Source: Bradyrhizobium betae (GTDB taxonomy: Bacteria; Pseudomonadota; Alphaproteobacteria; Rhizobiales; Xanthobacteraceae). From it: DNA of 64,000 nucleotides. Location: positions 6,268,501-6,332,500 of the forward strand of contig NZ_CP044543.1 in assembly GCF_008932115.1 (NCBI RefSeq). The letters run 5' to 3'. Position numbers and translations under genes: made by a program. The notes beneath the pieces were generated by a model, which ran no database searches, was not told the origin of the DNA, and worked only from the letters and a program-made list of their open reading frames with translations. Of this stretch, positions 8,383-16,654 are shown one piece after another (the stretch's first letter is position 1; every line of letters begins with the position of its first letter).

Positions 8383-8419
8383 TCTGTAACGGGCCCTGGT
8401 TAGTCAATCCCTTTTTGCG

Positions 8420-8600
8420 TCGTCCACTCGCCGGGAACCTGCTTCTGTACGGGATCGGCGCGGAGGCCGTCGCCTGATGGGGTTCTAGAGAGGAGCAGGT
8501 CGGCCAATCTACGGAAGCGTGATCGCATCGACGGATGCGTCGACAACCCGGATGACGGCCTGGCCTGATCCATCGTCCCGGCGAAGGGACTTCGCTTCGG
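8420..8600 (-). ncRNA. Putative bridge (seek) RNA of the IS1111-type element
   Basis: The region downstream of the transposase holds four short segments matching the element's target and ends. In transcript order: 5'-CAUCCGGGUU (8554-8545) can pair with AGcccggatg right of the core at the target; CCGUAG (8514-8509) resembles ctgtAG left of it; ACCCCAUC (8483-8476) can pair with GATGGGGT at the left element end; UACAGAAG (8449-8442) equals the right element end plus core. Target segments precede donor segments, as in known bridge RNAs. The exact RNA ends are not determined. Confidence 0.65.
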
Positions 8601-8642
8601 GGAGGCTGGTGTGATGCCCGCCCGAATCTGTGTGCTCTTGCT

Positions 8643-9668
8643 TTAAGCCATGGCAGTCGTCCTGAACGGTGCGTTGTCCTTGAGCATGCGCAGCATGATC
8701 ACGGCGAGCTTGCGTGCTAACGCTACCTTGGCCTTGTTCATGCCGGCGCGCTTGGCGATCCGCATGGCCCAGCTCTTGAGCGGCGCGCAGCCCTTGATCG
8801 GCTTGGTCAGGATGATGTGGGCGGCTTCATAGAGCGCCTCGCGCACGGAGGCGTCGCCATTTTTACTGATGCGGCCGCAGTAGTCGGTCTCGCCTGACTG
8901 GTACTTCTTCGGCGTCAAGCCGAACAACGGTCCCGCGCGCTTCGCCGAGTTGAAGCGCGAGGGGTCATCGATGGCGCTGGCAAAGGTCAGCGAGATGATC
9001 GGTCCCACGGCCGGTGTCGACATCAGCAGCTTGGCTTTGGCATCCAAAAGCGACATCGCCCGCACCCGCTTCTCAAAGCCGTTGAACTCGCGCAGTAGCA
9101 CTGCATGAACCGCCAGCGTCGCAGTAGCGATCGTCTCGAGGGCCGGATGGCCGGCCACCAGCTCACGGATGCGTGCCGCAAAACTGCGCTTCGTCGTTTT
9201 GCCAACCTTCAATCCGAAGCCGCGCAGGATCCCGCGCAGGCTGTTCTCGATGTCCTGAAGCTTGGCCTGGATCAGCTTGCGCGCCGTCAGCATCGCACGG
9301 GTCTCCTGGGCACTCATCGACTTGCAATGCACCGGCCGGAACCAGCCGAGCCGCATCAATTGCGCGATGTTGCGGGCGTCGTTACGGTCCGACTTCACCG
9401 GCATCGCCTTGAAGGCATCGCTCACGTGCCGCGTTTCCAGGAGCTCGACCGCGAGGCCCTCGTGCTTCATGGCTGTATAAAGCCACTGAGACAGCGGTCC
9501 GGCCTCCAGCCCGATCCTGGCGAGTTCGAACCCGAGCGAGCGGAACCAGCCAATCAGCGCCACAGGCTCGCTGGCAACCTTGACCTCCCGAACGATCTTT
9601 CCGCTCGCGTCGACAACGCACACGCTGGAGCATTCCAATGACACGTCGATTCCGGCATAGTAGTCCAT
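8643..9668 (-). CDS. IS110-family transposase (DEDD recombinase)
   Basis: A 341-residue recombinase. The N-terminal RuvC-like domain has its acidic set at Asp8 (GIDVS), Glu55 (GLEAG), Asp94 and Asp97 (KSDRNDARN). The C-terminal domain contains VGPIISLTFASAI and the LTPKKYQSGE motif, whose Ser258 is the likely catalytic serine. These enzymes move the element through a circular intermediate guided by an RNA. The start is fixed by GGAGG 8 bases before the ATG. Length is normal and no frameshift is seen, so it is probably active or recently so. Confidence 0.92.
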   Translation of the reverse strand: MDYYAGIDVSLECSSVCVVDASGKIVREVKVASEPVALIGWFRSLGFELARIGLEAGPLSQWLYTAMKHEGLAVELLETRHVSDAFKAMPVKSDRNDARNIAQLMRLGWFRPVHCKSMSAQETRAMLTARKLIQAKLQDIENSLRGILRGFGLKVGKTTKRSFAARIRELVAGHPALETIATATLAVHAVLLREFNGFEKRVRAMSLLDAKAKLLMSTPAVGPIISLTFASAIDDPSRFNSAKRAGPLFGLTPKKYQSGETDYCGRISKNGDASVREALYEAAHIILTKPIKGCAPLKSWAMRIAKRAGMNKAKVALARKLAVIMLRMLKDNAPFRTTAMA

Positions 9669-9746
9669 GGTCGTTCCTCCTTGATGCTTGGAGCGAAGCT
9701 TAGGCCTCGACTCCGCTACACCATCAATGTGAGGGACGACCGCAAA

Positions 9747-9815
9747 CCTTCCAGTCAAGCCGCGCGACGCGCGCAATCAAAATAGCGCCGTAGCTAGCGC
9801 GGCTTGACTGGAAGG
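9747..9815. repeat. 19-bp perfect inverted repeat inside the IS left end
   Basis: ccttccagtcaagccgcgc at 9747-9765 is the exact complement of 9797-9815, with a 31-base spacer. It lies between the transposase start and the element end, so transcripts crossing from outside would form a 19-bp stem. It could limit read-through into the transposase or be a binding site. Confidence 0.8.
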
Positions 9816-9852
9816 CCGCCGGGGCCCGTTACCCCATCTACAGGACAGATAC

Positions 9853-10281
9853 CTAGCCCGCCTTCAGCGCCGCGATCAGCTTGGTCGCATTCTCTTCCAG
9901 CACCTTGACGTCTTCCTTGCGACTGGCCGGCGGCAGCATCGCGACGCCGTCATGGCGCGGCATCACGTGCATGTGGAGGTGAAACACCACCTGTCCGCCG
10001 GCGGGCTCGTTGAATTGCTGCACGGTGATGCCGTCGGCATTGAATGCCTTCATCGCGGCCGCGGCGATCTTGTGCGCGCCGCGGGCGACATGGGCGTAGT
10101 CGTCCGGCTTGATGTCGAGGATGTTGCGGGCAGGGGCCTTCGGGATCACCAGCGTATGGCCAGGCACCCGCGGCATGATGTCGAGGAAGGCCAACACATG
10201 CTCGTCCTCATAGACTTTGTGGCAGGAAAATTCGCCGCGCAGGATTTTTGCAAAGATGTTGTTGGTGTCGTAGGCGGTCAT
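9853..10281 (-). CDS. HIT-family nucleotide hydrolase
   Basis: A 142-residue histidine-triad protein with the active-site motif HLHMHVMP near the C-terminus and the usual FLDIMPRVPGHTLVIPK core. HIT proteins hydrolyse purine nucleoside phosphoramidates or dinucleotide phosphates in the cytoplasm. The start is placed at MTAYDTNNIF, where the family begins and GGGAG precedes the ATG; an upstream Met would add 19 poorly conserved residues. The stop lies 13 bases from the IS end, so the insertion just missed the gene. Confidence 0.88.
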   Translation of the reverse strand: MTAYDTNNIFAKILRGEFSCHKVYEDEHVLAFLDIMPRVPGHTLVIPKAPARNILDIKPDDYAHVARGAHKIAAAAMKAFNADGITVQQFNEPAGGQVVFHLHMHVMPRHDGVAMLPPASRKEDVKVLEENATKLIAALKAG

Positions 10282-10347
10282 AGCGGCGGCTCCCAGGAAC
10301 TTTGCGCTTGGAATTTCGCGCTTACTGTCATCAGCCACAGTGAACCG

Positions 10348-11589
10348 TCAAGGCGCCTCGTCGATGCCTTTGCGGAACGGGCCGAGCTCGGCGAGCTCCC
10401 GTCCGGCCTCGGCGACATAGGCACGCTCGCGCTTGAGGTAGTCGTCGATGGCGCGGCGCAGGCCCGGATCGGCGATGAAGTGGGCGGAGTAGGTGGTTCG
10501 CGGCAGGTAGCCGCGCGCGATCTTGTGCTCGCCCTGCGCGCCGGCCTCGACATTCGTCAAGCCGCGCTCGACGGCGAAATCGATCGCCTGGTAGTAGCAG
10601 ACCTCGAAGTGCAGGAAGGGATGATGCTCGACCGCGCCCCAGTTGCGGCCGAACAGCGTGTCCGAGCCGATGAAGTTGATCGCGCCCGCGATCCAGCGAT
10701 CGTTGCGGCGGGCCATCACCAGCAGCACGTCGTCGCTCATGGTCTCGCCGATCAGCGAGAAGAATTCGCGCGTAAGATACGGGCGGCCCCATTTGCGCGA
10801 GCCGGTCTCCATGTAGAACTCGAAGAAGGCGTCCCACGCATCCTCGGTGATGTCCTTGCCGGTGAGCCGGTGGATGCTGATGCCGGCGGCGAGCGCATCG
10901 CGGCGTTCGCGCTTGATCGACTTGCGGTGGCGCGAATTCAGGGTGGCGAGGAAGTCGTCGAAGCTGGCAAATCCCTCATTGTGCCAGTGGAACTGCTGGT
11001 CGGTCCGCTGCAGGAAGCCGTGCTCGGCGAGCAGCTTCCACTCCGCCTCAAGTGCGAAGGTGACGTGCACCGAGGAAGCCTTGCTGACGCCGCTTAGCGC
11101 CACCAGCCCGCTTGCGAGCGCCTCGGTGATGCGCTCGCGGTCGTCGCCATCGCGAACCAGCAGCCGCGGCCCCGTGGCCGGGGTGAAGGGAACCGAGACC
11201 TGAAGCTTCGGATAGTACCGCCCGCCGGCGCGCTCATAGGCGTCCGCCCAGCCGCGGTCGAAGACGTATTCGCCTTGCGAGTGCGATTTCAGATAGCAGG
11301 GCACGACGCCCGCGACCCGGCCATCGATCTTGACCACGAGGTGCCGTGGTCCCCAGCCGGTGCGAATCGTGGCTGAACCCGATTTCTCAACGGCCGAAAG
11401 AAACGCGTGCGAAACGAACGGGTTATAGGCGGGTTTTAAGAGGCCGAGAGAATCGCCTGGAAGGGCAGGTGAGGTTCCGTTGCCCCCTCCAGTGCACCGG
11501 CCGCCTGGATTGGCGCAGGCGTCCCAATCCTCAGGAGACACCTCGGCAATGGAAGGTACGGCCTCGAGCGTGATTTCAGATGATCCCAT
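10348..11589 (-). CDS. FemAB-like / GNAT N-acyltransferase family protein
   Basis: A 413-residue protein of the FemAB-like family (peptidogalycan biosynthesis/recognition, formerly DUF482), a double GNAT fold. Family features are NPFVSHAFLSAVEKSGSA near the start, RGWADAYERAGGRYYPKLQ, the basic segment LNSRHRKSIKRERRDA, and NWGAVEHHPFLHFEVCYYQ with EAGAQGEHKIARGY near the end. The substrate is not established. The start is the ATG after GGTGAG; the frame also extends to a weaker TTG. It lies upstream of the HIT gene and may share its transcript. Confidence 0.8.
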   Translation of the reverse strand: MGSSEITLEAVPSIAEVSPEDWDACANPGGRCTGGGNGTSPALPGDSLGLLKPAYNPFVSHAFLSAVEKSGSATIRTGWGPRHLVVKIDGRVAGVVPCYLKSHSQGEYVFDRGWADAYERAGGRYYPKLQVSVPFTPATGPRLLVRDGDDRERITEALASGLVALSGVSKASSVHVTFALEAEWKLLAEHGFLQRTDQQFHWHNEGFASFDDFLATLNSRHRKSIKRERRDALAAGISIHRLTGKDITEDAWDAFFEFYMETGSRKWGRPYLTREFFSLIGETMSDDVLLVMARRNDRWIAGAINFIGSDTLFGRNWGAVEHHPFLHFEVCYYQAIDFAVERGLTNVEAGAQGEHKIARGYLPRTTYSAHFIADPGLRRAIDDYLKRERAYVAEAGRELAELGPFRKGIDEAP

Positions 11590-11645
11590 CTCACCCAAGA
11601 TCGTGCATTGCAGCAGCGACTTCAAGAGGGCGGGAACGTCGGGCG

Positions 11646-12392
11646 CTAAGGCACGAACCCCTCAAAAATCATCTGGTCCGCATACTGCCCGACCCGCGTC
11701 CGCTGCTCCGGGGTACGGACGGTCCAGCCGAGCAGGGCGCAGCCGAAGATGTTGCGGGCGATCCAGGGGGCGGGCGCCGGGAGGTGGTCGACCTTGAAAG
11801 CGACGAAGTGGGGCTGGGTCTCGAAGCCGTGGCGCAGGTAAAGCATGCTGTCGCGCTGCGGCTGGGTCAGGGTGGCCCAGTACTCGTCCTCGTAGCTCCG
11901 CTGGGCGACGATGCCGCGCGGGCGGGACGGCAGCAACTGGCGCAGCGCCAGCACCTGGTCGGGATCGAACGACATGCCGACGGCGGGTCCCTGATAGGAC
12001 GCCAGCACCTCGGCCATCCGCGTCACCAGCTTGCGGTCGCCGTCGAAATGGCTCTTGACCTCGATTACCAGCGGCACGCGGCCGGCGACCATGGCGCAAA
12101 GGTCGGAGAGCGACATCATCCGCTCGTCCGTATCCCTGAATTTGATGGCTTTCAGCTCCGCGGCTGTCTTCGACACCACCTCGCCGGTCGCCTCGGTGAG
12201 GCGGCCCAGCGCATGGTCGTGGTGCACCATCGCCTCGCCGTCGGCGGAGAGCTGGATGTCGACCTCGATCGAGAAATTGCCGGCGACGGCAGCCTGTACC
12301 GCGCCGGGCATGTTCTCGACGATGCCGCGGGAAATGTCGTGCAGGCCGCGATGGGCGACCGGCCGGGCTGTCAGCCAATCCGGAGCGCGCAT
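11646..12392 (-). CDS. Glycerophosphodiester phosphodiesterase
   Basis: A 248-residue cytoplasmic GDPD-type TIM barrel. The active-site residues are visible: His14-Arg15-Gly16 in AHRG, Glu43 and Asp45 in SIEVDIQLS, His57/His58 in MVHHD, and a conserved lysine in VIEVKSH. It releases glycerol 3-phosphate from deacylated phospholipids. There is no signal peptide. Its start is five bases downstream of the RidA gene's stop, so the two are probably one operon. Confidence 0.88.
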   Translation of the reverse strand: MRAPDWLTARPVAHRGLHDISRGIVENMPGAVQAAVAGNFSIEVDIQLSADGEAMVHHDHALGRLTEATGEVVSKTAAELKAIKFRDTDERMMSLSDLCAMVAGRVPLVIEVKSHFDGDRKLVTRMAEVLASYQGPAVGMSFDPDQVLALRQLLPSRPRGIVAQRSYEDEYWATLTQPQRDSMLYLRHGFETQPHFVAFKVDHLPAPAPWIARNIFGCALLGWTVRTPEQRTRVGQYADQMIFEGFVP

Positions 12393-12397
12393 TCGTG

Positions 12398-12865
12398 TCA
12401 GGCGACCTCGAACACGCCTTCGACCTCGACCGCCGCATCGGCGGGCAGCGAGGCGACGCCGACCGTGGTTCGGGCGTGGCGGCCCTTGTCCCCGAACGCG
12501 GCGACCATCAGGTCGGAGGCGCCGTTGAGCACCTTCGGCCCGTCCAGGAAGTCCGGCGCCGAGTTGATGAAGCCGCCGAGGCGCACCACGCGCACGACCT
12601 TGTCGAGGTCGCCGAGGGCCGCCTTGACCTGGGCCAGCAAATTGACCGCGCAGCCGCGTGCCGCGGCGGCACCCTCTTCGATGGAGACGCCGGCGCCCAG
12701 CTTGCCCTTGGCGATCAGCTTGCCGTCAGGGGCGAAGCAGACCTGGCCCGAGACGAACAGCAAATTGCCGGTGCGCACGAACGGGACATAGTTGGCCACG
12801 GGGGTCGGAGCCTCGTGCAGCTTGATGCCCTGTTCCGCCAGTTTCTGCTCGACCGTGCCCGCCAT
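12398..12865 (-). CDS. RidA/YjgF-family protein, long form
   Basis: A 155-residue RidA-superfamily protein. The start at MAGTVEQKLAEQGI follows a GAGG site and is where the family begins. Conserved segments include YVPFVRTGNLLFVSGQ, AAARGCAVNLLAQVKAALGDLDKV and ARTTVGVASLPADAAVEVE. Classical RidA proteins hydrolyse reactive enamine/imine intermediates; the catalytic Arg of RidA is replaced in parts of this longer subfamily, so activity is uncertain. It is cotranscribed with the phosphodiesterase gene. A second, shorter paralogue lies at 14034. Confidence 0.85.
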   Translation of the reverse strand: MAGTVEQKLAEQGIKLHEAPTPVANYVPFVRTGNLLFVSGQVCFAPDGKLIAKGKLGAGVSIEEGAAAARGCAVNLLAQVKAALGDLDKVVRVVRLGGFINSAPDFLDGPKVLNGASDLMVAAFGDKGRHARTTVGVASLPADAAVEVEGVFEVA

Positions 12866-13113
12866 GTTCGACCTCGTTGTCCTGAAAATCATCCGCCCGG
12901 GCGCGTCCATCGGCGGCCGGGCGGGCCCTGTTTCGCCCATCGTGCCGCCACATGCAAGCAACCGGAATGGGATGCATTTTGTTGAGGCAGGGCGGGAGGT
13001 TCAGCACGCGGGCCGCAACTTTACGTGAGACCGCCTCAGTTGCGACGCAATGGAACGGTCACTAAACTGTCGAATCTGCGCTTTCCCCAAGGACGCATCT
13101 TCAAGGAACAGAC

Positions 13114-13959
13114 ATGGTGCACCTTTTCCGGACTTCGCTCGGTGTGATGGCGCTCGCGGCGGCCGCCTTCGGCTCCAGCGGCGGAGCGCAGGCGGCCAGC
13201 GGTCCGTTCCTCGCGCATCAGGCTCTCTATGACCTCAGCCTCGTGAAATCGCGCTCAAATTCGGTCAACAGCGCGCGCGGCCGCATCCTCTACAATTTCA
13301 CTGGGAGCTCGTGCGAGGGCTACACCTCCGAATTCCGGCAGGTGTCCGAGCTCGACAGCGGCGAGGGCAAGATCACGCTGAGCGACCTCCGCTCCAATTC
13401 CTGGGAGGACGCCGCGGGCAAGAGCTACCGCTTCAAGATCGAGACGCGGATGAACGAGGCCGACGCCGGCCGTGTCGACGGTTCGGCCGAGCGCGACGGC
13501 GACCATATCAACGTCAAGCTGAAGCTGCCGGCGCCGAAGAGCTTCACCCTCGACGGCAAGATCGTGTTCCCGACCGAGCAGATCCAGCGCATCATCGCCG
13601 CCGCCAAGGACGGCAAGTCGCTGCTGGAGCTCTCCGTCTATGACGGCTCCGACGACGGCCAGAAGGTCTACAACACCCTGACCGTGATCGGCCAGCCGAT
13701 CCCCGCCGACCGTACCGCCTCGCCCGATGCATCGACGTCGGACGAGCACATGAAGTCGCTGAAGCGCTGGCCAGTTACCGTCAGCTATTTCGACCGCGAG
13801 TCCCAGCAGAAGGAAGGCGAGCAGACGCCGGTCTACGCGATGGCGTTCGAGCTCTATGAAAACGGCGTCTCCCGCCAGCTCGTGCTCGATTACAACGATT
13901 TCGTGATTTCCGGCGCGATGGGCAAGTTCGACGTGAAGGACAGCAAGCCCTGTAATTGA
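13114..13959 (+). CDS. eipB: EipB-family periplasmic envelope integrity protein (DUF1849)
   Basis: A 281-residue exported protein with a signal peptide (residues 1-28, ending AQA-A). It matches the DUF1849/EipB family of Alphaproteobacteria, a beta-spiral protein needed for envelope integrity in Brucella. The two cysteines that form the family's structural disulphide are present at 67 (SSCEGY) and 280 (KPCN). Typical elements are FLAHQALYDLSL near the mature N-terminus and VYAMAFELYENGVSRQL near the end. It has its own upstream region, with a GGAACAGAC initiation zone. Confidence 0.85.
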   Translation: MVHLFRTSLGVMALAAAAFGSSGGAQAASGPFLAHQALYDLSLVKSRSNSVNSARGRILYNFTGSSCEGYTSEFRQVSELDSGEGKITLSDLRSNSWEDAAGKSYRFKIETRMNEADAGRVDGSAERDGDHINVKLKLPAPKSFTLDGKIVFPTEQIQRIIAAAKDGKSLLELSVYDGSDDGQKVYNTLTVIGQPIPADRTASPDASTSDEHMKSLKRWPVTVSYFDRESQQKEGEQTPVYAMAFELYENGVSRQLVLDYNDFVISGAMGKFDVKDSKPCN

Positions 13960-14033
13960 GGGCGAGACGTCTAGCCCTTGTCGCACTCTGCGGCTACGCT
14001 TGCTCCAAACCTCTGACCTCGGGGAGAAAGCAC

Positions 14034-14435
14034 ATGCCCAAGCTCGACCATCTCCGTCCCAGCGGCCTTCACAACAATCCTGCCTATTCCCACGTCGTCA
14101 CCGCCACGGGCGCACGCACCATCTACATCTCCGGCCAGGTGGCCGTGGACGAGGAAGGGCGTATCGTCGGTGAGGGCGATCTCGCCGCGCAGACCACGCA
14201 GGTGATGCAGAATCTCGGCCACGCGCTGAAGGCGGCCGGCGCGAGCTACGCCAACATCGTCAAGATCACGACCTTCGTCGTCGGCTACAAGCCGGAGCTG
14301 CGCCCGATCATCGGCAAGGCCCGCTCGGTCTTCTTCGAAGGCATGGAGCCGCCGGCCTCGACCCTCGTCGGCGTCTCGGCGCTCGCGGCGCCGGAATGGC
14401 TGATCGAGATCGAGGCGATCGCCGTCGCGGATTGA
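14034..14435 (+). CDS. RidA-family protein, short form
   Basis: A 133-residue RidA-like protein. A GGGGAG ribosome site precedes the chosen ATG; the frame extends upstream but without family similarity. The core is YSHVVTATGARTIYISGQVAVD, then QVMQNLGHALKAAGASYANIVKITTFVVG and PASTLVGVSALAAPEWLIEIEAIA. These proteins form trimers that act on imine intermediates or serve other stress roles. It lies 74 bases after eipB on the same strand. Confidence 0.87.
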   Translation: MPKLDHLRPSGLHNNPAYSHVVTATGARTIYISGQVAVDEEGRIVGEGDLAAQTTQVMQNLGHALKAAGASYANIVKITTFVVGYKPELRPIIGKARSVFFEGMEPPASTLVGVSALAAPEWLIEIEAIAVAD

Positions 14436-14447
14436 TCCCGTAGCCCT

Positions 14448-15737
14448 TCACTCTTCTGCCTTCTCCGGCCCCTCATATGCAATGCCGCGGATCACCGCGG
14501 CGCTGCCGAACTTCTTGCGCAGGCTGTCCACCGCGCGCTCGGCATGGGCGGCGCGGCGGTCGAGCATGTCGGTGTCGTCGGCAGGCGAGCCTTCGCGGAG
14601 CGCGCTGACGCCGGCGCCCATCAGGCGGAAGGCGGTGCCGTCGATCTCCTTGGCCAGCATCTCGCGGCAGATCGAAAAGATCTTTGCGGCGAGCTGCGTC
14701 GGGGCGACGATCGACTGCGAGCGGGTGCGCTGGCGGAAATCTGAGGTCTTCAGCTTCAGCGTGACCGTCGAGCCGGCAAGCTCGCTGCTCTTGAGGCGAA
14801 ACGATGTCTTCTCGCACAGCCGCCACAGGATCTTTTCCAGCGCAGCGAAATCGCGGATGTCGGTTTCAAAAGTGGTTTCGCTGGAAATCGTCTTGGCGCC
14901 GCGATCCGGCTCGACGCGGCGGTCGTCGATGCCGTGCGCGAGCCGCCACAGCCTGCGGCCGTCGCTCGGAAACTGCCGCATCATCTCGATCTCGTCGGCC
15001 TTTTGCAGGTCGGCGATGATGCGGAAGCCGCGCTCCACCAGGCGCTCCTGCGTCGCCGGCCCGACACCGAAGATGAAGCCGACCGGCTTTTCCGCCAGCA
15101 TCACACGGGCTTCCTCCTGATCGAGCACGGCAAAGCCGCGCGGCTTGTCGAGGTCGGAGGCGATCTTGGCGAGAAACTTGTTGCAGGACAGGCCGACCGA
15201 GACGCTGATGCCGATGTCGCGTTCGACCTCGCGGGCGAAGCGCGCCAGCACCTTGGCCGGGATCATGCCGTGAACCCGCTCGGTGCCGGAGAGATCGAGG
15301 AAAGCCTCGTCGATCGAAAGCGGCTCGACCAGCGGCGTCAGCGCCTGCATGGCCTGGCGCACCTCGCGGCCGACGCGGACGTACTTCGCGATGTCCGGCG
15401 GGATCACGATCGCATGCGGGCAGGCGTCGAGCGCCTTGTACATCGGCATCGCCGAGCGCACGCCATAGGTGCGCGCGATGTAGCAGGCGGCCGACACCAC
15501 GCCGCGTTTGCCGCCGCCGATGATGACGGGCTTGTCGGCGATATCAGGGTTGTCGCGCTTCTCGACCGTCGCATAGAAGGCGTCGCAGTCGATATGGGCG
15601 ATGGTCAGGCTCGCGAGCGCGCGGTGGCGGACGAGGCGAGGGGAGCCGCAAGCGGAACATCGCCGCACGCCCACATCCAGATCGGCCGAACAATCCCGGC
15701 AGAAGCAGCGGGGCCCGGCCGCCTCTGGGGCGGTCAC
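14448..15737 (-). CDS. dinB: DNA polymerase IV with N-terminal zinc-ribbon-like motif
   Basis: A 429-residue Y-family polymerase that copies past damaged DNA. Catalytic acids are Asp50 and Asp52 in HIDCDAFYA and the SIDEAFLD motif; helix-hairpin-helix and little-finger regions follow. The first 40 residues carry Cys13-x2-Cys16 and Cys27-x2-Cys30, a zinc-ribbon-like extension absent from E. coli DinB. The start is GTG, whose bases overlap the stop of the upstream DUF3572 gene as GTGA, showing translational coupling. No recognisable beta-clamp peptide stands at the C-terminus (it ends YEGPEKAEE), so clamp contact may differ. Confidence 0.9.
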   Translation of the reverse strand: MTAPEAAGPRCFCRDCSADLDVGVRRCSACGSPRLVRHRALASLTIAHIDCDAFYATVEKRDNPDIADKPVIIGGGKRGVVSAACYIARTYGVRSAMPMYKALDACPHAIVIPPDIAKYVRVGREVRQAMQALTPLVEPLSIDEAFLDLSGTERVHGMIPAKVLARFAREVERDIGISVSVGLSCNKFLAKIASDLDKPRGFAVLDQEEARVMLAEKPVGFIFGVGPATQERLVERGFRIIADLQKADEIEMMRQFPSDGRRLWRLAHGIDDRRVEPDRGAKTISSETTFETDIRDFAALEKILWRLCEKTSFRLKSSELAGSTVTLKLKTSDFRQRTRSQSIVAPTQLAAKIFSICREMLAKEIDGTAFRLMGAGVSALREGSPADDTDMLDRRAAHAERAVDSLRKKFGSAAVIRGIAYEGPEKAEE

Positions 15738-16045
15738 GGCACGTCGCGCTCCCAGGTCCGGTCGCCCAGCGCGTCGCCGAGGACCTGCCGGGCCGCAGCC
15801 ACGTTGGTGGGGTGCAGTTCCACAGAGCTGGCAAAGGCTTTCACGGTGGCGTCATCGCGCATCACGAAATCGAGCACGCTGAGCAGGAAACCGGGATCCG
15901 AGGCGGCATTCCGGAGCGACTCCGGGCCGACGCCTGTCTCAGCCAGGAACAGGCCCAGCCGCTCGGGATCGCCGGCGACGAAGGACAGGGCCTGAATCGC
16001 AACGATTTCAGCGACTTCGCGGGGGTTGTGAACAGGCTTTTTCAA
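15734..16045 (-). CDS. DUF3572 family protein
   Basis: A 103-residue, mostly helical protein of the alphaproteobacterial DUF3572 family: AEIVAIQALSFVAGDPERLGLFL, GPESLRNAASDPGFLLSVLDF and a C-terminal VAAARQVLGDALG. Function unknown. Its stop codon overlaps the GTG start of dinB, so a role connected with translesion synthesis or its control is plausible, though this is inference from coupling only. Confidence 0.85.
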   Translation of the reverse strand: MKKPVHNPREVAEIVAIQALSFVAGDPERLGLFLAETGVGPESLRNAASDPGFLLSVLDFVMRDDATVKAFASSVELHPTNVAAARQVLGDALGDRTWERDVP

Positions 16046-16274
16046 GGGCCCGGTTTGCCTTTCCGTTAACTTTCGGTGTCTACTTTGAAACCATCATGCC
16101 CGAGTCTCTGGACCCTCGACAAGCAACTGGAAACCACATCGCAGAAAGTGGGCCCTCGGGTTTAACGAAACTAGAGCGAATCTGAGGCTAGTTTGAATCC
16201 AGTTTTCGAAGCGCCCGCGAGCGGCGCCTGAGGCGTCACATGCATCGGTCTTCAGGACCAAACAGGAGGGCGGG

Positions 16275-16640
16275 ATGGCTAAGACCGTCCTGATCGTGGA
16301 AGACAACGAGCTCAACATGAAGCTCTTCCGCGACCTGTTGGAGGCGCACGGCTACCAGACCACCGGCACCAGCAACGGCTACGAGGCGCTCGATCTCGTT
16401 CGCAAGATGCGGCCCGACCTCGTGCTGATGGATATCCAATTGCCGCAGGTCTCCGGCCTGCAGGTGACGCGCTGGATCAAGGACGATCCGGAACTGCGTG
16501 CCATTCCCGTCGTCGCGGTCACCGCGTTCGCGATGAAGGGCGACGAAGAGCGCATCCGCGAGGGCGGCTGCGAGGCCTATTTGTCCAAGCCGATCTCGGT
16601 CGGCAAATTCATTGAGACGGTCCGGCGTTTCATCGGATAG
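16275..16640 (+). CDS. divK: Single-domain response regulator DivK
   Basis: A 121-residue receiver domain with no output domain. The acidic pocket is Glu9/Asp10, the phosphoacceptor is Asp53 (LMDIQLP), and the switch lysine is Lys105 (LSKPIS). Sequence and position directly before pleD identify DivK, which in Caulobacter relays PleC/DivJ signals to DivL-CckA-CtrA and so controls cell polarity and the cell cycle. An AGGAGGG site precedes the ATG. Upstream 16046-16274 holds no gene. Confidence 0.93.
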   Translation: MAKTVLIVEDNELNMKLFRDLLEAHGYQTTGTSNGYEALDLVRKMRPDLVLMDIQLPQVSGLQVTRWIKDDPELRAIPVVAVTAFAMKGDEERIREGGCEAYLSKPISVGKFIETVRRFIG

Positions 16641-16654
16641 GAAGTGAGTTAAAA

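Larger units (their letters stand above)
8383..9839 (-). mobile_element. IS110-family insertion sequence, IS1111 type
   Basis: A 1457-bp element defined by three agreeing signs. An 11-bp inverted repeat, gtaacgggccc, lies at 8386-8396 and 9822-9832. These repeats are subterminal, with tips of 3 bases on the transposase-downstream side and 7 bases on the upstream side, as is typical of the IS1111 group. A CT core dinucleotide is present at both junctions (8381-8382 and 9838-9839). The element has interrupted a palindromic repeat. About 240 bases without protein coding lie downstream of the transposase, where IS1111 elements encode their guide RNA. It appears intact. Confidence 0.85.

Noticed and set aside
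8383..9839. Terminal inverted repeats and target duplication of a DDE-type insertion sequence
   Set aside because: The transposase is DEDD type, the repeats are subterminal and there is no multi-base target duplication beyond the two-base core.
16046..16274. CtrA-binding site upstream of divK
   Set aside because: Short TTAAC sequences are present but none has the spaced TTAA-N7-TTAA pair.
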